Origin: Flavivirga abyssicola
Lineage (GTDB): Bacteria > Bacteroidota > Bacteroidia > Flavobacteriales > Flavobacteriaceae
Direction of reading: 5' to 3'
Length of the DNA stretch: 64,000 nucleotides
Assembly: GCF_030540775.2 (NCBI RefSeq)
Contig: NZ_CP141266.1
Location: forward strand, 4,079,001 to 4,143,000
The position numbers were made by a program, and so were the translations under genes. Below are positions 25,132-34,526 of the stretch, one piece after another. Within the stretch, counting starts at the first letter, position 1; every line of letters starts with the position of its first letter. The notes under the pieces were generated by a model. That model was not told the origin of the DNA. It saw only the letters and a program-made list of their open reading frames with translations, and made no database searches.

Positions 25132-26541
25132 TTATTTTTTTACTTTAGAGATTTGAGCCATTAGTTCTGCTTCTGCACATAGTTTGCCATTGGCATAAGC
25201 ATAACCTTGCATGTGGCATATACCACGTCGAATAGGAGTTATTAACGTACATTTAAATATTAATGTATCTCCAGGCATTACTTTTTGTTTAAACTTAACA
25301 TTATCCATCTTCATGAAAAAGGTTAAGTAATTTTCTGGGTCCGGAACCGTATTAAGTACTAAAATACCACCGGTTTGCGCCATAGCTTCTACGATTAGAA
25401 CACCTGGCATTACAGGAGCTCCTGGAAAATGACCAGCAAAAAACTGTTCGTTCATAGTCACATTTTTTGTAGCGATAACATAATTATCAGTAAGCTCAAA
25501 AACTTTATCTATTAGTAAAAATGGTTGTCTATGAGGTAACATGGCCATAATTTGATTTACATCCATTAAAGGAGGTTGATTCAAATCTATATTTGGCACA
25601 TTATTACGGCGTTCGTTTTTAATTATTTTGGCTAATTTTTTAGCGAATTGAGTATTTACAAAATGACCAGGTTTGTTAGCTATTACTTTTCCACGGATTC
25701 TTGTTCCTATAAGCGCTAAATCTCCTAAAACATCAAGAAGCTTATGTCGTGCTGCCTCATTTGGGTGATGTAAAGTCAAATTATCTAAAATACCATTTGG
25801 TTTTACGGCGATAGACTCTTTATTAAAGGCAACTCTTAATTTATCCATTGTTTCTGGAGATAAGGCTTTGTCTACATAAACAATCGCATTATTTAAATCA
25901 CCACCTTTAATTAGTCCATGTTCTAAAAGCATTTCAATTTCATGCAAAAAACTAAATGTACGTGAATTTGAAATATCCTTTTTGAAATCTGAAATTTTAT
26001 TTAAAGTAGCATTTTGGGTACCTAATACTTTGGTTCCAAAATCTACCATAGTAGTTATTTGATATTCTTTAGAAGGCATTACTAAAATTTCGCTCCCAGT
26101 TTCTTCATCTGTATAAGAAACAATATCAGTAATTACAAACTCTTCTCTAAAAGCATCGAGTTCTACAATACCAGCTTTTTCAATAGCATCAACAAAAAAC
26201 TTAGATGACCCATCCATAATTGGAGGCTCAGACGCATTCAATTCAACAATAGCATTATCAACATCTAATCCTACCAATGCAGCAAGAACGTGTTCTGAAG
26301 TTTGAATAGTTACGCCGTTTTTCTCTAAACAAGTACCTCTTTGTGTGTTAGTAACATAATTAGCATCAGCTTCAATAATTGGTGTACCTTCTAAATCAAC
26401 ACGTTTAAAGGCCAATCCGGAATTAGCAATAGCTGGTTTAAAAGTTAAAGTAACATCTTTTCCTGTATGTAAACCGACACCTGTTAAAGAGATTTCACCC
26501 TTAATGGTTTTTTGCTTTATTTCAGTATTAACTATTCCCAT
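25132..26541 (-). CDS. lpxC-fabZ: Fused LpxC deacetylase / FabZ dehydratase
   Basis: A 469-residue fusion characteristic of Bacteroidota. The LpxC half (about 1-310) is the zinc deacetylase of lipid A synthesis, with His84 in TSEHVLAAL, the later [15 protein letters not shown] and [12 protein letters not shown] motifs. The FabZ half (from about 318) is the hotdog-fold beta-hydroxyacyl-ACP dehydratase, with [13 protein letters not shown] and [23 protein letters not shown]. It balances lipid A and fatty acid supply in one polypeptide. It overlaps lpxD by ten bases. Confidence 0.97.
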   Translation of the reverse strand: MGIVNTEIKQKTIKGEISLTGVGLHTGKDVTLTFKPAIANSGLAFKRVDLEGTPIIEADANYVTNTQRGTCLEKNGVTIQTSEHVLAALVGLDVDNAIVELNASEPPIMDGSSKFFVDAIEKAGIVELDAFREEFVITDIVSYTDEETGSEILVMPSKEYQITTMVDFGTKVLGTQNATLNKISDFKKDISNSRTFSFLHEIEMLLEHGLIKGGDLNNAIVYVDKALSPETMDKLRVAFNKESIAVKPNGILDNLTLHHPNEAARHKLLDVLGDLALIGTRIRGKVIANKPGHFVNTQFAKKLAKIIKNERRNNVPNIDLNQPPLMDVNQIMAMLPHRQPFLLIDKVFELTDNYVIATKNVTMNEQFFAGHFPGAPVMPGVLIVEAMAQTGGILVLNTVPDPENYLTFFMKMDNVKFKQKVMPGDTLIFKCTLITPIRRGICHMQGYAYANGKLCAEAELMAQISKVKK

Positions 26542-27554
26542 TTATTTTTTTCTAAATCATTAATATTTTTTACAATCTTAGGTAAGTTTTTAAAATGCAC
26601 ATATGATTTGTTATAATCACTTAAAGCTAGTGCTGGCGACCCTTGAAGAACTTCATTGTCTTTTACGTTTCTAGCGATACCAGATTGTGCTTGAATTTTT
26701 ACATGGTTACCAATGGTAATATGCCCTGCAATACCTACTTGACCACCAATTTGACAATACTCTCCAATTTTGGTTGAACCAGCAACACCAGACTGTGCAG
26801 CTATTACGGTGTGTTTACCTATTTCTACATTATGCGCAATTTGTATTTGATTATCTAATTTAACACCATTCCTTATTATTGTTGATCCCAAAGTCGCGCG
26901 ATCTATAGTTGTTCCTGCTCCTACATCAACATGGTTTTCTAAAATAACATTTCCTATTTGAGGTATTTTGCTATAACTCCCATCTTGGTTTGGTGCAAAA
27001 CCAAAACCATCGGCTCCAATGATTGCACCAGAGTTTATAACACAAGAGTTTCCTATAGTTGTATCTGAATAAATTTTGGCTCCAGAAAATACAACAGAAT
27101 TATCTCCAATAGTAACATTATCACCTATGTAAGCATTTGGAAAAATCTTGACATTATTTCCTATTGAAACATTTTTACCGACATAAGAGAATACCCCAAT
27201 ATAGATGTTATCACCATGGATTGCTGATTCTGATATATAGGAAGGTTGTTCTATTCCTACCTTGTTTAGCTTAACCATGTTATAATACTCAAGCACTTTA
27301 GAAAAGGCTGCATAAGCATCTTCAACTTTGATTAATGTGGTATTAATTTCATTTTCAGGAATAAAGCTTTTGTTAACTATGGCGACTGAAGCTTTTGTAG
27401 AATATATGTATGGCGTATATTTTGGGTTAGATAAAAAGGTTAGAGAGCCTTGAGTCCCCTCTTCTATTTTAGATAACTTTGAAACTTCCATATTTGGGTC
27501 GCCAACAATATCACCTTCTAATATTTCTGCTATTTGTTGTGCTGTAAATTTCAC
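26532..27554 (-). CDS. lpxD: UDP-3-O-acylglucosamine N-acyltransferase
   Basis: A 340-residue enzyme for the third step of lipid A synthesis. The N-terminal domain (about 1-100, with [11 protein letters not shown]) binds the uridine moiety, the beta-helix runs to about 320, and [13 protein letters not shown] carries the catalytic histidine. GADGFGFAP and [12 protein letters not shown] are the strongest signatures. It is the first gene of the lipid A group and overlaps the next gene by ten bases. The group is preceded by a 139-base gap that must contain its promoter. Confidence 0.96.
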   Translation of the reverse strand: MKFTAQQIAEILEGDIVGDPNMEVSKLSKIEEGTQGSLTFLSNPKYTPYIYSTKASVAIVNKSFIPENEINTTLIKVEDAYAAFSKVLEYYNMVKLNKVGIEQPSYISESAIHGDNIYIGVFSYVGKNVSIGNNVKIFPNAYIGDNVTIGDNSVVFSGAKIYSDTTIGNSCVINSGAIIGADGFGFAPNQDGSYSKIPQIGNVILENHVDVGAGTTIDRATLGSTIIRNGVKLDNQIQIAHNVEIGKHTVIAAQSGVAGSTKIGEYCQIGGQVGIAGHITIGNHVKIQAQSGIARNVKDNEVLQGSPALALSDYNKSYVHFKNLPKIVKNINDLEKNKWE

Positions 27555-27693
27555 ACTGAAAAAGTTTGTTTTTTGTTTGATTGACGCAAAAATAGGAAAA
27601 ATGTACTAAAGTTTTCTATGTGCAGAGTCTTATTGTTTTTATATAAACTGATGTAGTGTTTTACGTAGTTATTTTTTTATTTTAAAAAAACAA

Positions 27694-28914
27694 CTACAGT
27701 GTTTCTTTAGGATAGCATATGTAATATTTAGTTACTGGTTTAGATAATGCCTTAAGGTTGAGCTGGTCTGAAGCCTTAACTATATCTTCAATTTTCCCAG
27801 ATTTGTGCAAAATATTTATTCCTTGATGTTTTAATTGATATGCTTGATTAGATATATCGCCAGTAAACACAAAATATTTTGCTTCATCTTCATTTATATT
27901 ATGAGCATTAATTAAGTTTTGGATATGCTTTTCAAGATTTTGCTTTTTTATTTCTTTCTTTTTTAATTTGACTTTTAATAAGTCCCTATTAATGATCATT
28001 TTGCTTAATCGACTGAGTACAAAATCACTATGATGCTGCCAGTTTTTCATAGCCGAAATAATATCATAATCATCTAATTGCGAAAAAATATCTAGCGTCT
28101 CATTGTTAAAATTGTCAATTGATATTTTGTTCTCTAAAAAAAACAATAGAGCTTTGCTAGCTTCCAACCTTGTTCCATTGTTATGCAATTCCTTAGCTCG
28201 CTTTAAGACACGAATCAATAATTGTTCTGCAGCTAGGCCCGTTTTGTGTAAATAAACCTGCCAATACATGAGACGCCTCGCTACAATAAATTTTTCGACA
28301 CTATAAATTCCTTTTTCTTCAACAACTAATTCATCATTCACAACATGAAGCATCGTAATTAATCGTTCGCTATTTATATTACCCTCAGCCACTCCAGTAT
28401 AAAAACTATCTCGCTTTAAATAATCTGCTCTGTCCATATCCAATTGTCCGGAAATAAGCTGACACATAAATTTTCTATGGTATTCACCTTTGAAAATTTG
28501 GATGGCAAGCGTTAAACTTCCGTTAAATTCTTTATTTAATTGCTCCATGAAAAGCAAAGAAATGTCCTCGTGAGACACATCATTAACAATGCTATGTTCC
28601 ATGGCATGAGAGAAAGGCCCATGACCAATATCATGCAATAAAATGGCAGCATAAAGTCCTTTTTCTTCTTCTTCGGAAATTGTAACTCCCTTAAAACGAA
28701 GTACATTAACAGCCTGCTGCATTAAGTGCACGCATCCTATGGCATGATGAAATCTAGTATGATGAGCACCAGGATAAACCAAATAAGACATCCCCATCTG
28801 GGTAATTCTTCTTAAACGTTGAAAGTATTTATGTTGAATTAAATCGAAGATAAGCGAATTTGGAATAGTAATAAATCCGTAAATTGGGTCGTTTAATATT
28901 TTAAGTTTGTTCAA
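27694..28914 (-). CDS. HD-domain phosphohydrolase (dGTPase-like)
   Basis: A 406-residue cytosolic protein. The HD metal site is built from His56 (TRFHH), His94-Asp95 (LLHDIGHGPFSH) and a later aspartate in SGQLDMDRADYLKRDSF. It is related to SAMHD1/dGTPase-type and YdhJ-like proteins, but the nucleotide substrate is unknown. The frame opens at a TTG at 28944, which overlaps a TATATTTG promoter box (28949-28942 on the minus strand); the TTG at 28914 gives the family-typical start MNKLKILNDPIYGF and is preferred. It is divergent from porX. Confidence 0.88.
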   Translation of the reverse strand: MNKLKILNDPIYGFITIPNSLIFDLIQHKYFQRLRRITQMGMSYLVYPGAHHTRFHHAIGCVHLMQQAVNVLRFKGVTISEEEEKGLYAAILLHDIGHGPFSHAMEHSIVNDVSHEDISLLFMEQLNKEFNGSLTLAIQIFKGEYHRKFMCQLISGQLDMDRADYLKRDSFYTGVAEGNINSERLITMLHVVNDELVVEEKGIYSVEKFIVARRLMYWQVYLHKTGLAAEQLLIRVLKRAKELHNNGTRLEASKALLFFLENKISIDNFNNETLDIFSQLDDYDIISAMKNWQHHSDFVLSRLSKMIINRDLLKVKLKKKEIKKQNLEKHIQNLINAHNINEDEAKYFVFTGDISNQAYQLKHQGINILHKSGKIEDIVKASDQLNLKALSKPVTKYYICYPKETL

Positions 28915-28941
28915 ACTTGAAAAGTTAATGTTTAATAGACA

Positions 28942-28949
28942 CAAATATA
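28942..28949 (-). promoter_or_regulatory. Candidate promoter -7 box for the HD-domain gene
   Basis: On the minus strand TATATTTG fits TAnnTTTG exactly and lies about 28 bases before the preferred TTG start codon. It argues against the upstream TTG start. Confidence 0.5.
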
Positions 28950-29018
28950 ATTATATGTAGTTTATATATAAGGCTATATTAAAAACAATTACGATAAATG
29001 ATTATTAAAAATATTTGA

Positions 29019-30572
29019 ATGAATACAATACAAATACTTTGGGTAGATGATGAAATTGATTTACTGAAACCTCATATTCTATTTTTAGAGCAACGCAATT
29101 ATAAAGTTACAAAATGCATGAGTGGCACCGAAGCTATTGATGCTATAGATGGAAAAAGTTTTGATATCGTATTTTTAGATGAAAATATGCCCGGACTTAC
29201 TGGTCTTGAAACTTTAAATGAAATAAAAGAAAAGCAAGATAATCTTCCTGTTGTGATGATCACCAAGAGTGAGGAAGAATATATTATGGAAGAAGCTATT
29301 GGTAACAAAATAGCGGATTATCTAATTAAACCCGTAAACCCTAATCAGATATTGTTAAGTTTAAAGAAGAACTTGGATAATTCTCGATTAGTATCTGAAA
29401 AAACTACTTCTAACTATCAACAAGAGTTTAGGAAAATTGCCATGGATTTATCTATGGTTAATTCCTATGAAGAATGGGTGAATCTGTATCAGAAGCTTAT
29501 TTATTGGGAAATTCAGCTTGAAGACATTGAAGATCCTGGGATGTTTGAAATTTTAGAATCTCAAAAAAACGAGGCTAATATTCAGTTTGGGAAATTTATA
29601 GAAAAAAATTATGCAGATTGGTTTGAGCCAAACACAGAGTCCCCAATAATGTCGCATACACTTTTTAAAGAAAAAATCACTCCTGAGATAAGTAAAGAGC
29701 AACCTACTGTTTTAATTGTTATTGACAATTTACGCTATGACCAATGGAAAGTTTTTGAGCCCATTATTAACAATTATTATAAAAAGACTAAAGAAGACGC
29801 TTTTTTTAGCATTTTGCCAACAGCAACTCAGTATGCTCGTAATGCCATTTTTTCTGGGCTCATGCCTAGCGATATGGAAAAATTATTTCCCAAATATTGG
29901 AAAAATGATACTGATGATGGTGGAAAAAATATGCACGAAGCCGACTTTTTAGATACGCAAATGAAACGATTAGGATTAACTCATTTGAATTATGACTATC
30001 ATAAAATTACCAATCTAAAAAATGGCAGAAAACTAGCTGATAACTTCAAATCACTTAAAGACAACGATCTTTCCGTTATAGTGTACAATTTTGTTGATAT
30101 GTTATCGCATTCTAAAACAGAAATGGAAGTTGTTAAAGAACTGGCTTCAAACGATAAAGCATACAGGTCTCTAACATTAAGCTGGTTTAAAAATTCGCCG
30201 CTTTTAGAGATGATACAACAGGCGCAACAATTAGGGTTTAAACTCATTTTAACTACAGATCATGGTACTATTAATGTTAAGAACCCATCAAAGGTAATTG
30301 GAGATAGAGATACAAGCTTAAATCTTCGTTATAAAACCGGCAGGAGTTTAACTTATGATGACAAAGATGTATTGGTTTTTAAAAACCCAAAAGATGCTCA
30401 CTTACCTTCTATTAATATGAGCAGTTCTTATATTTTTGCAAAAAGCGATTTGTTTTTTGCTTATCCTAATAACTACAATCATTATGTTAGTTATTTTAGA
30501 AATACGTATCAACATGGAGGTGTTTCTCTTGAGGAAATGATTATTCCTTTTGTAGTATTCACTCCAAAATAA
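29019..30572 (+). CDS. porX: PorX-type response regulator with alkaline-phosphatase-fold effector domain
   Basis: A 517-residue regulator of the type IX secretion system. Its receiver domain (1-120) has Asp10/Asp11, the phosphoacceptor Asp54, Thr82 and Lys104. After a helical linker, the PglZ-like alkaline-phosphatase-fold domain (about 195-515) shows VLIVIDNLRYDQW and LILTTDHGTINV; in PorX this domain is a phosphodiesterase acting on cyclic oligonucleotides. PorX works with the sensor PorY and sigma factor SigP in Porphyromonas, none of which is in this window. It is upstream of tsaE, with a terminator between them. Confidence 0.95.
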   Translation: MNTIQILWVDDEIDLLKPHILFLEQRNYKVTKCMSGTEAIDAIDGKSFDIVFLDENMPGLTGLETLNEIKEKQDNLPVVMITKSEEEYIMEEAIGNKIADYLIKPVNPNQILLSLKKNLDNSRLVSEKTTSNYQQEFRKIAMDLSMVNSYEEWVNLYQKLIYWEIQLEDIEDPGMFEILESQKNEANIQFGKFIEKNYADWFEPNTESPIMSHTLFKEKITPEISKEQPTVLIVIDNLRYDQWKVFEPIINNYYKKTKEDAFFSILPTATQYARNAIFSGLMPSDMEKLFPKYWKNDTDDGGKNMHEADFLDTQMKRLGLTHLNYDYHKITNLKNGRKLADNFKSLKDNDLSVIVYNFVDMLSHSKTEMEVVKELASNDKAYRSLTLSWFKNSPLLEMIQQAQQLGFKLILTTDHGTINVKNPSKVIGDRDTSLNLRYKTGRSLTYDDKDVLVFKNPKDAHLPSINMSSSYIFAKSDLFFAYPNNYNHYVSYFRNTYQHGGVSLEEMIIPFVVFTPK

Positions 30573-30579
30573 TCTATTA

Positions 30580-30622
30580 AAAGCAAAAAACATCGATTAA
30601 ATACGTGTTTTTATTGCTTTTT
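30580..30622 (+). terminator. Terminator after porX
   Basis: AAAAGCAAAAAACA (from 30580) pairs imperfectly with TGTTTTTATTGCTTTT (30607-30622) and is followed by a T-rich stretch. It starts seven bases after the porX stop codon. Confidence 0.65.
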
Positions 30623-30657
30623 TGATTTTTTTTGACTATAATTGTGTGTGAAATATT

Positions 30658-31068
30658 ATGGAATTAGAACTTAACTTTGGATTAAATGATGTCGAAAATG
30701 TTGCAAAACAACTAATTAAAAATGTAAAAACTAAAACTTTATTATTTTATGGAGATATGGGTGTTGGCAAAACAACATTAATAAAAACCATTGTAAAAGT
30801 TTTAGGAAGTCATGATGAAGTTAGTAGCCCAACATTTTCTATCGTAAACGAGTATCAACTAAATAATGATAAGATTTATCATTTTGATTTATATAGAATA
30901 AACGATTTAGAGGAAGCTTATAATTTTGGAATTGAAGATTATGTTGATTCTGACAATTGGAAATTAATAGAATGGCCAGAAAAAATTGAGCCCATTTTGA
31001 ACAATCATTTTGATAAAATTAATTTAAAATTAGATTCTGATAATCATAGAATTATAAAATTAAATTAA
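30658..31068 (+). CDS. tsaE: tRNA threonylcarbamoyladenosine biosynthesis ATPase
   Basis: A 136-residue P-loop ATPase that helps TsaB/TsaD attach threonylcarbamoyl to A37 of ANN-decoding tRNAs. The Walker A is GDMGVGKTT (residues 32-40), followed by SSPTFSIVNEY and HFDLYRINDLEEAYNFGIEDY, both distinctive of TsaE. Length is normal. Its stop is followed by about 200 bases before the next small gene. Confidence 0.95.
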   Translation: MELELNFGLNDVENVAKQLIKNVKTKTLLFYGDMGVGKTTLIKTIVKVLGSHDEVSSPTFSIVNEYQLNNDKIYHFDLYRINDLEEAYNFGIEDYVDSDNWKLIEWPEKIEPILNNHFDKINLKLDSDNHRIIKLN

Positions 31069-31229
31069 CGAACAAATTACTAACATAACATTAGCTTAAA
31101 CAAATAAATAACAGAAAAAAACACTCTGAATTTTGAAGTTTTACGGGAAAACCACAATGAAGATTTGAAAAAAGTTTGATTTTAACATTTTTTTAACATT
31201 TCACTACATACTTCAAAATAGCCTTTAGT

Positions 31230-31237
31230 TACATTTG
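31230..31237 (+). promoter_or_regulatory. Candidate promoter -7 box for the small exported peptide gene
   Basis: TACATTTG fits TAnnTTTG exactly and lies 28 bases before the ATG at 31266. No clear TTG was found at the -33 position. Confidence 0.45.
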
Positions 31238-31265
31238 GATATATTAATTAATAAATCCCTTTAAA

Positions 31266-31412
31266 ATGAAAACTAAGAAGTACTTAATCGCAATCGCGAT
31301 TTTCGGAGGAATGTTGTTTATGGCTCAAGCTGCTGATGCTTTTAACCAAGATGGACAACAAACGGCAAAAATTGATAAAAGGAAAATCACAAAACTCCCA
31401 ACGGCCGGATAA
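31266..31412 (+). CDS. Small exported peptide, overlapping the next gene
   Basis: A 48-residue reading frame with a strong signal-peptide-like start, MKTKKYLIAIAIFGGMLFMA, followed by a short polar tail ending KITKLPTAG. It is preceded by a promoter-like TACATTTG box and a well-placed ATG. I recognise similar short proteins with a positively charged start, an alanine-rich hydrophobic stretch and a terminal K-L-P-T-x-G in flavobacteria, but know no function. Its last 62 bases overlap the membrane protein gene in another frame. Either both are translated or one is spurious; I favour both. Confidence 0.6.
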   Translation: MKTKKYLIAIAIFGGMLFMAQAADAFNQDGQQTAKIDKRKITKLPTAG

Positions 31413-31896
31413 TAAGAGTTTAGTTATAGGTAGTATAGTTGCTACTTTGATAGCTATAATACCTTATTTATTTTATTTATATGAAAGTGTTCCTTCTGTA
31501 AAAGTATGGGACACTTTTTTATTTACATATAATAGTGGTTATTTTGAAGATGCAAATATTGCAATGTGGATTTTAACTGGAAAAATAATTCCATTATATA
31601 TATTATTTATATGGTTTTTCACCTGTCGGCATTGGTGGTACCATGTATTACTTGTCCCCATATCAATGTATACTTATCAAATATTTGTATCGCTAAACGA
31701 GGACTTAAAATATTTTGATTCTAATCAACTAATCTATTTGATACCTATAATGGCAATCATTGTACCTTCAATTTATTTGATCAGAGCTCAAATATTTAAT
31801 AAAATTAATGAAGCTAATAAATCTTTGGAAGAACTAGAGGATGAATTCAAAATATCGCCTAAAAACTTTTGGGGTAAAGTAAAAGAGTATTTTTAA
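31351..31896 (+). CDS. Four-helix integral membrane protein, unknown function
   Basis: A 181-residue protein. A basic N-terminal tail (MDNKRQKLIKGKSQNSQ) precedes four likely membrane helices: about 26-44 (LVIGSIVATLIAIIPYLFY), 75-95 (GKIIPLYILFIWFF), 99-118 (YHVLLVPISMYTYQIFV) and 131-150 (LIYLIPIMAIIVPSIYLI). The C-terminal tail is charged and helical (NEANKSLEELEDEF). The frame extends five codons upstream, but MDNKRQ is the start expected from relatives. The gene overlaps the small exported peptide at its 5' end and shares a TTAA stop with the convergent receptor gene at its 3' end. Conserved in Flavobacteriaceae by my recollection; function unknown. Confidence 0.78.
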   Translation: MDNKRQKLIKGKSQNSQRPDNKSLVIGSIVATLIAIIPYLFYLYESVPSVKVWDTFLFTYNSGYFEDANIAMWILTGKIIPLYILFIWFFTCRHWWYHVLLVPISMYTYQIFVSLNEDLKYFDSNQLIYLIPIMAIIVPSIYLIRAQIFNKINEANKSLEELEDEFKISPKNFWGKVKEYF

Positions 31897-34322
31897 TTAC
31901 TACTTTTTAGCCTATCCCTTTCTTGTAAATTAATTTCTTTTTTATTGGTGTTTAATCTAAAGTTTCCAAATTTATAATTAAATCCAAATGCAACCAATCT
32001 ATTTTCTATTCTAGAATTTAAAAACACATCTTGATTTAAATATTTAGTAGTTTGTGTAAAATTTTGTGTGTTAAAAATATCCGTAATACCAATGCTTAAT
32101 GACGCTCTATTATCACAAAATGTTTTTCTTAGATCAATACCTAAACCTGATCTGTCACTGGTAATAGTAGGACCACCTACTATAGGTGAAATATATAAAA
32201 AGGAAATATCAGCAGTTAAACTTTTATCTTTTAAAAAAGAAAAAGAATTAACAACTTGACTATATACAGACCACCTATCAGTCTCGTATGCCAAATTATT
32301 ACTTTCTAAAGCTAAAAAACGATTTTCATAATAGAAAAAGGAAGACAACATATATAAACTCCAATTTTTAACTACTCGTGTATTAGTTATAAAGTCTAAG
32401 CCATATGAAATTGACACATCTGTGTTTGTGTTTATATATTTAAGAGAATTTGCTTCATTATCTTGAAAAGTAATTTGAATTGTTGGATCATTTTCATAGC
32501 GATAATAAATTTCAAAAGTATACTTAGTATTTAATGTATATCCAAGCGTAAATATATGATCTATTTGCGGCTTTAAATTAGGATCACCAGTTACATACGC
32601 ATTGTCATTTAAAAAATACTTAAAAGGGTTAAGCTGATTATAACGTGGTCTATAAATACGCTTATTATAATTGAAGTATAATTCATTATCATCGTTTAAT
32701 TTATGTAACAAATAAAAAGAAGGAAACAACTTTAAATAATCATTATCACTATTTTGGTTAGTCTCTAATGAATTTCCTTTAATGTTAGTGTATTCTGCTC
32801 TTAGTCCAGATTTAAAACTCCAATTAGTCCAATCTTTTGAATAACTTATATAGGCTGCATAATTAGTTTCATCGTATAAAAAAGTATCTGAATTTTGAAA
32901 ATCTTCTATCTTTTCGTCGTTTTCAAAAATAAATTGAGTTAAAATACTCTCAGAATTAATATCAGAGACCTTTCCTCCTGCCTCAAATTCTGCTGATTCG
33001 CCTATTGGTAATTCATAATCTACCTGACCCGTATATAATTTTATAACCTGACTTGAAAATGTTTGAAATCGATTGCTTCTTATTAGCATATTATTAGGAA
33101 AACGATAATCTGTATCTACATTTTGAAAACTTGAAAAATCATAATTGGTATGATGGGTACTTACAGAGAGCTTCTCTCCTGCTCTTTTAAATTTATGAGT
33201 ATAATCAAGTGTAAAAGCTAAATTAAATGTTTCATCTACTTTACGGTTTAGCGTATTGAATGTAGAGTCTAACACTCTATTAGCATCAAAAACCTCAGTT
33301 AAAGAATTAATCGAAGTTTTTGTGTTATCTCTTGGGGTGATTAACATACTTGTAGAAAAACCTAGACTATTGTTTTCGTTTATGTCATAATCAATATTAC
33401 TGTTTATGTTTTGGTTTGCGGTTTCTCTTGTTCTTTTAAAATCTGTTTCCCAACTTGAAGTATTTTGGTTATTATTATCTATAAAATTTATTGATTCATC
33501 ATTATGTCTAAAATCTTTTCTAGGGCTTATGCTGTAATTTAAATAAGCGTTAAGTTTCTTAGTTTTAAAAAAATGATTAGTCCCCAATGCATATTTTGGA
33601 AATTCAGAACCTTGTTTATAATTACCAAAAACACTTCCATGATAACCAGCAATGATATTTTTACTAGTTACAATATTAAGTACGGCTGCGCCTTCAGCTT
33701 CGTATTTTGCAGGCGGGTTAGTAATAACTTCAATAGATTTTACATTACTAGCAGATGTACCTTCTAAAAGTTGTTGTACTTCACTTGAAGACAGATGTAC
33801 CCTTCTGTCATTTATGTATATTGTTGGTGTCGATTGTTTTATAGTTATTGTCCCATCATGAACCAATACACCAGGAGTGTGCTTTAAAACATCTAAAATA
33901 TTATCATTTGATAGTGTGGAATTTTCAACATTAAAAACTAGGCGATCCACCATGCGTTTAACAGTGGGTCTCTTTGCTACAACAGTCACCCCATCTAGTG
34001 TCTCTAAATTATCTTCAAGTATAATAGCATCAAAATGAATATTTCTATCCAATTCTACTCTGGTAGAATATGCCTTAAAACCAAGAAAACTAACTTTTAA
34101 TATATAATCCTGAGCTTTTAAATTTTCTATTATAAAATAACCATTTTCATCTGTAGATGTACCATTCGCGTCTTTAGCAACCCCAAGACTGGTAATAACT
34201 ATATTTGCATACGCTATTGGATTGTCATTAGCGTCTTTAACATACCCATTTAACCTATATTCCTGAGAAAAAGATGAGAGAGATAGCAGTAGACTAAAAT
34301 AATAACATAGATTTTTAATCAT
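31893..34322 (-). CDS. Outer-membrane beta-barrel receptor (TonB-dependent receptor-like)
   Basis: An 809-residue outer-membrane protein. A signal peptide (residues 1-19, ending SSFSQ) is followed by a carboxypeptidase-regulatory-like domain (about 22-105, YRLNGYVKDANDNPIAYANIVI), a plug-like domain (about 115-220, with LKHTPGVLV, YINDRRVHLSSSEVQQLL and PPAKYEAEGAAVLNIVT), and a large barrel of the OMP_b-brl_3 type. Proteins of this class lack a known ligand and often have no SusD partner; none is adjacent here. It converges with the membrane protein gene and shares a TTAA stop with it. Confidence 0.9.
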   Translation of the reverse strand: MIKNLCYYFSLLLSLSSFSQEYRLNGYVKDANDNPIAYANIVITSLGVAKDANGTSTDENGYFIIENLKAQDYILKVSFLGFKAYSTRVELDRNIHFDAIILEDNLETLDGVTVVAKRPTVKRMVDRLVFNVENSTLSNDNILDVLKHTPGVLVHDGTITIKQSTPTIYINDRRVHLSSSEVQQLLEGTSASNVKSIEVITNPPAKYEAEGAAVLNIVTSKNIIAGYHGSVFGNYKQGSEFPKYALGTNHFFKTKKLNAYLNYSISPRKDFRHNDESINFIDNNNQNTSSWETDFKRTRETANQNINSNIDYDINENNSLGFSTSMLITPRDNTKTSINSLTEVFDANRVLDSTFNTLNRKVDETFNLAFTLDYTHKFKRAGEKLSVSTHHTNYDFSSFQNVDTDYRFPNNMLIRSNRFQTFSSQVIKLYTGQVDYELPIGESAEFEAGGKVSDINSESILTQFIFENDEKIEDFQNSDTFLYDETNYAAYISYSKDWTNWSFKSGLRAEYTNIKGNSLETNQNSDNDYLKLFPSFYLLHKLNDDNELYFNYNKRIYRPRYNQLNPFKYFLNDNAYVTGDPNLKPQIDHIFTLGYTLNTKYTFEIYYRYENDPTIQITFQDNEANSLKYINTNTDVSISYGLDFITNTRVVKNWSLYMLSSFFYYENRFLALESNNLAYETDRWSVYSQVVNSFSFLKDKSLTADISFLYISPIVGGPTITSDRSGLGIDLRKTFCDNRASLSIGITDIFNTQNFTQTTKYLNQDVFLNSRIENRLVAFGFNYKFGNFRLNTNKKEINLQERDRLKSSN

Positions 34323-34526
34323 ATATATATTTATGATGCAAACTTATAAATAATTAATTTAAAACATTTTATGGAGTTACTATAAAAATAGTGATTATTT
34401 TCTTACAAAAAGCCAAATAAAAATATTAATCTTGCTAGCAATTAAAAAACTAAAATAATTATTTTGAGTTTATATCAACAATAGAAAAATTATTTGTAAT
34501 TTGATTTTTTATTAATTAAGCTAACC

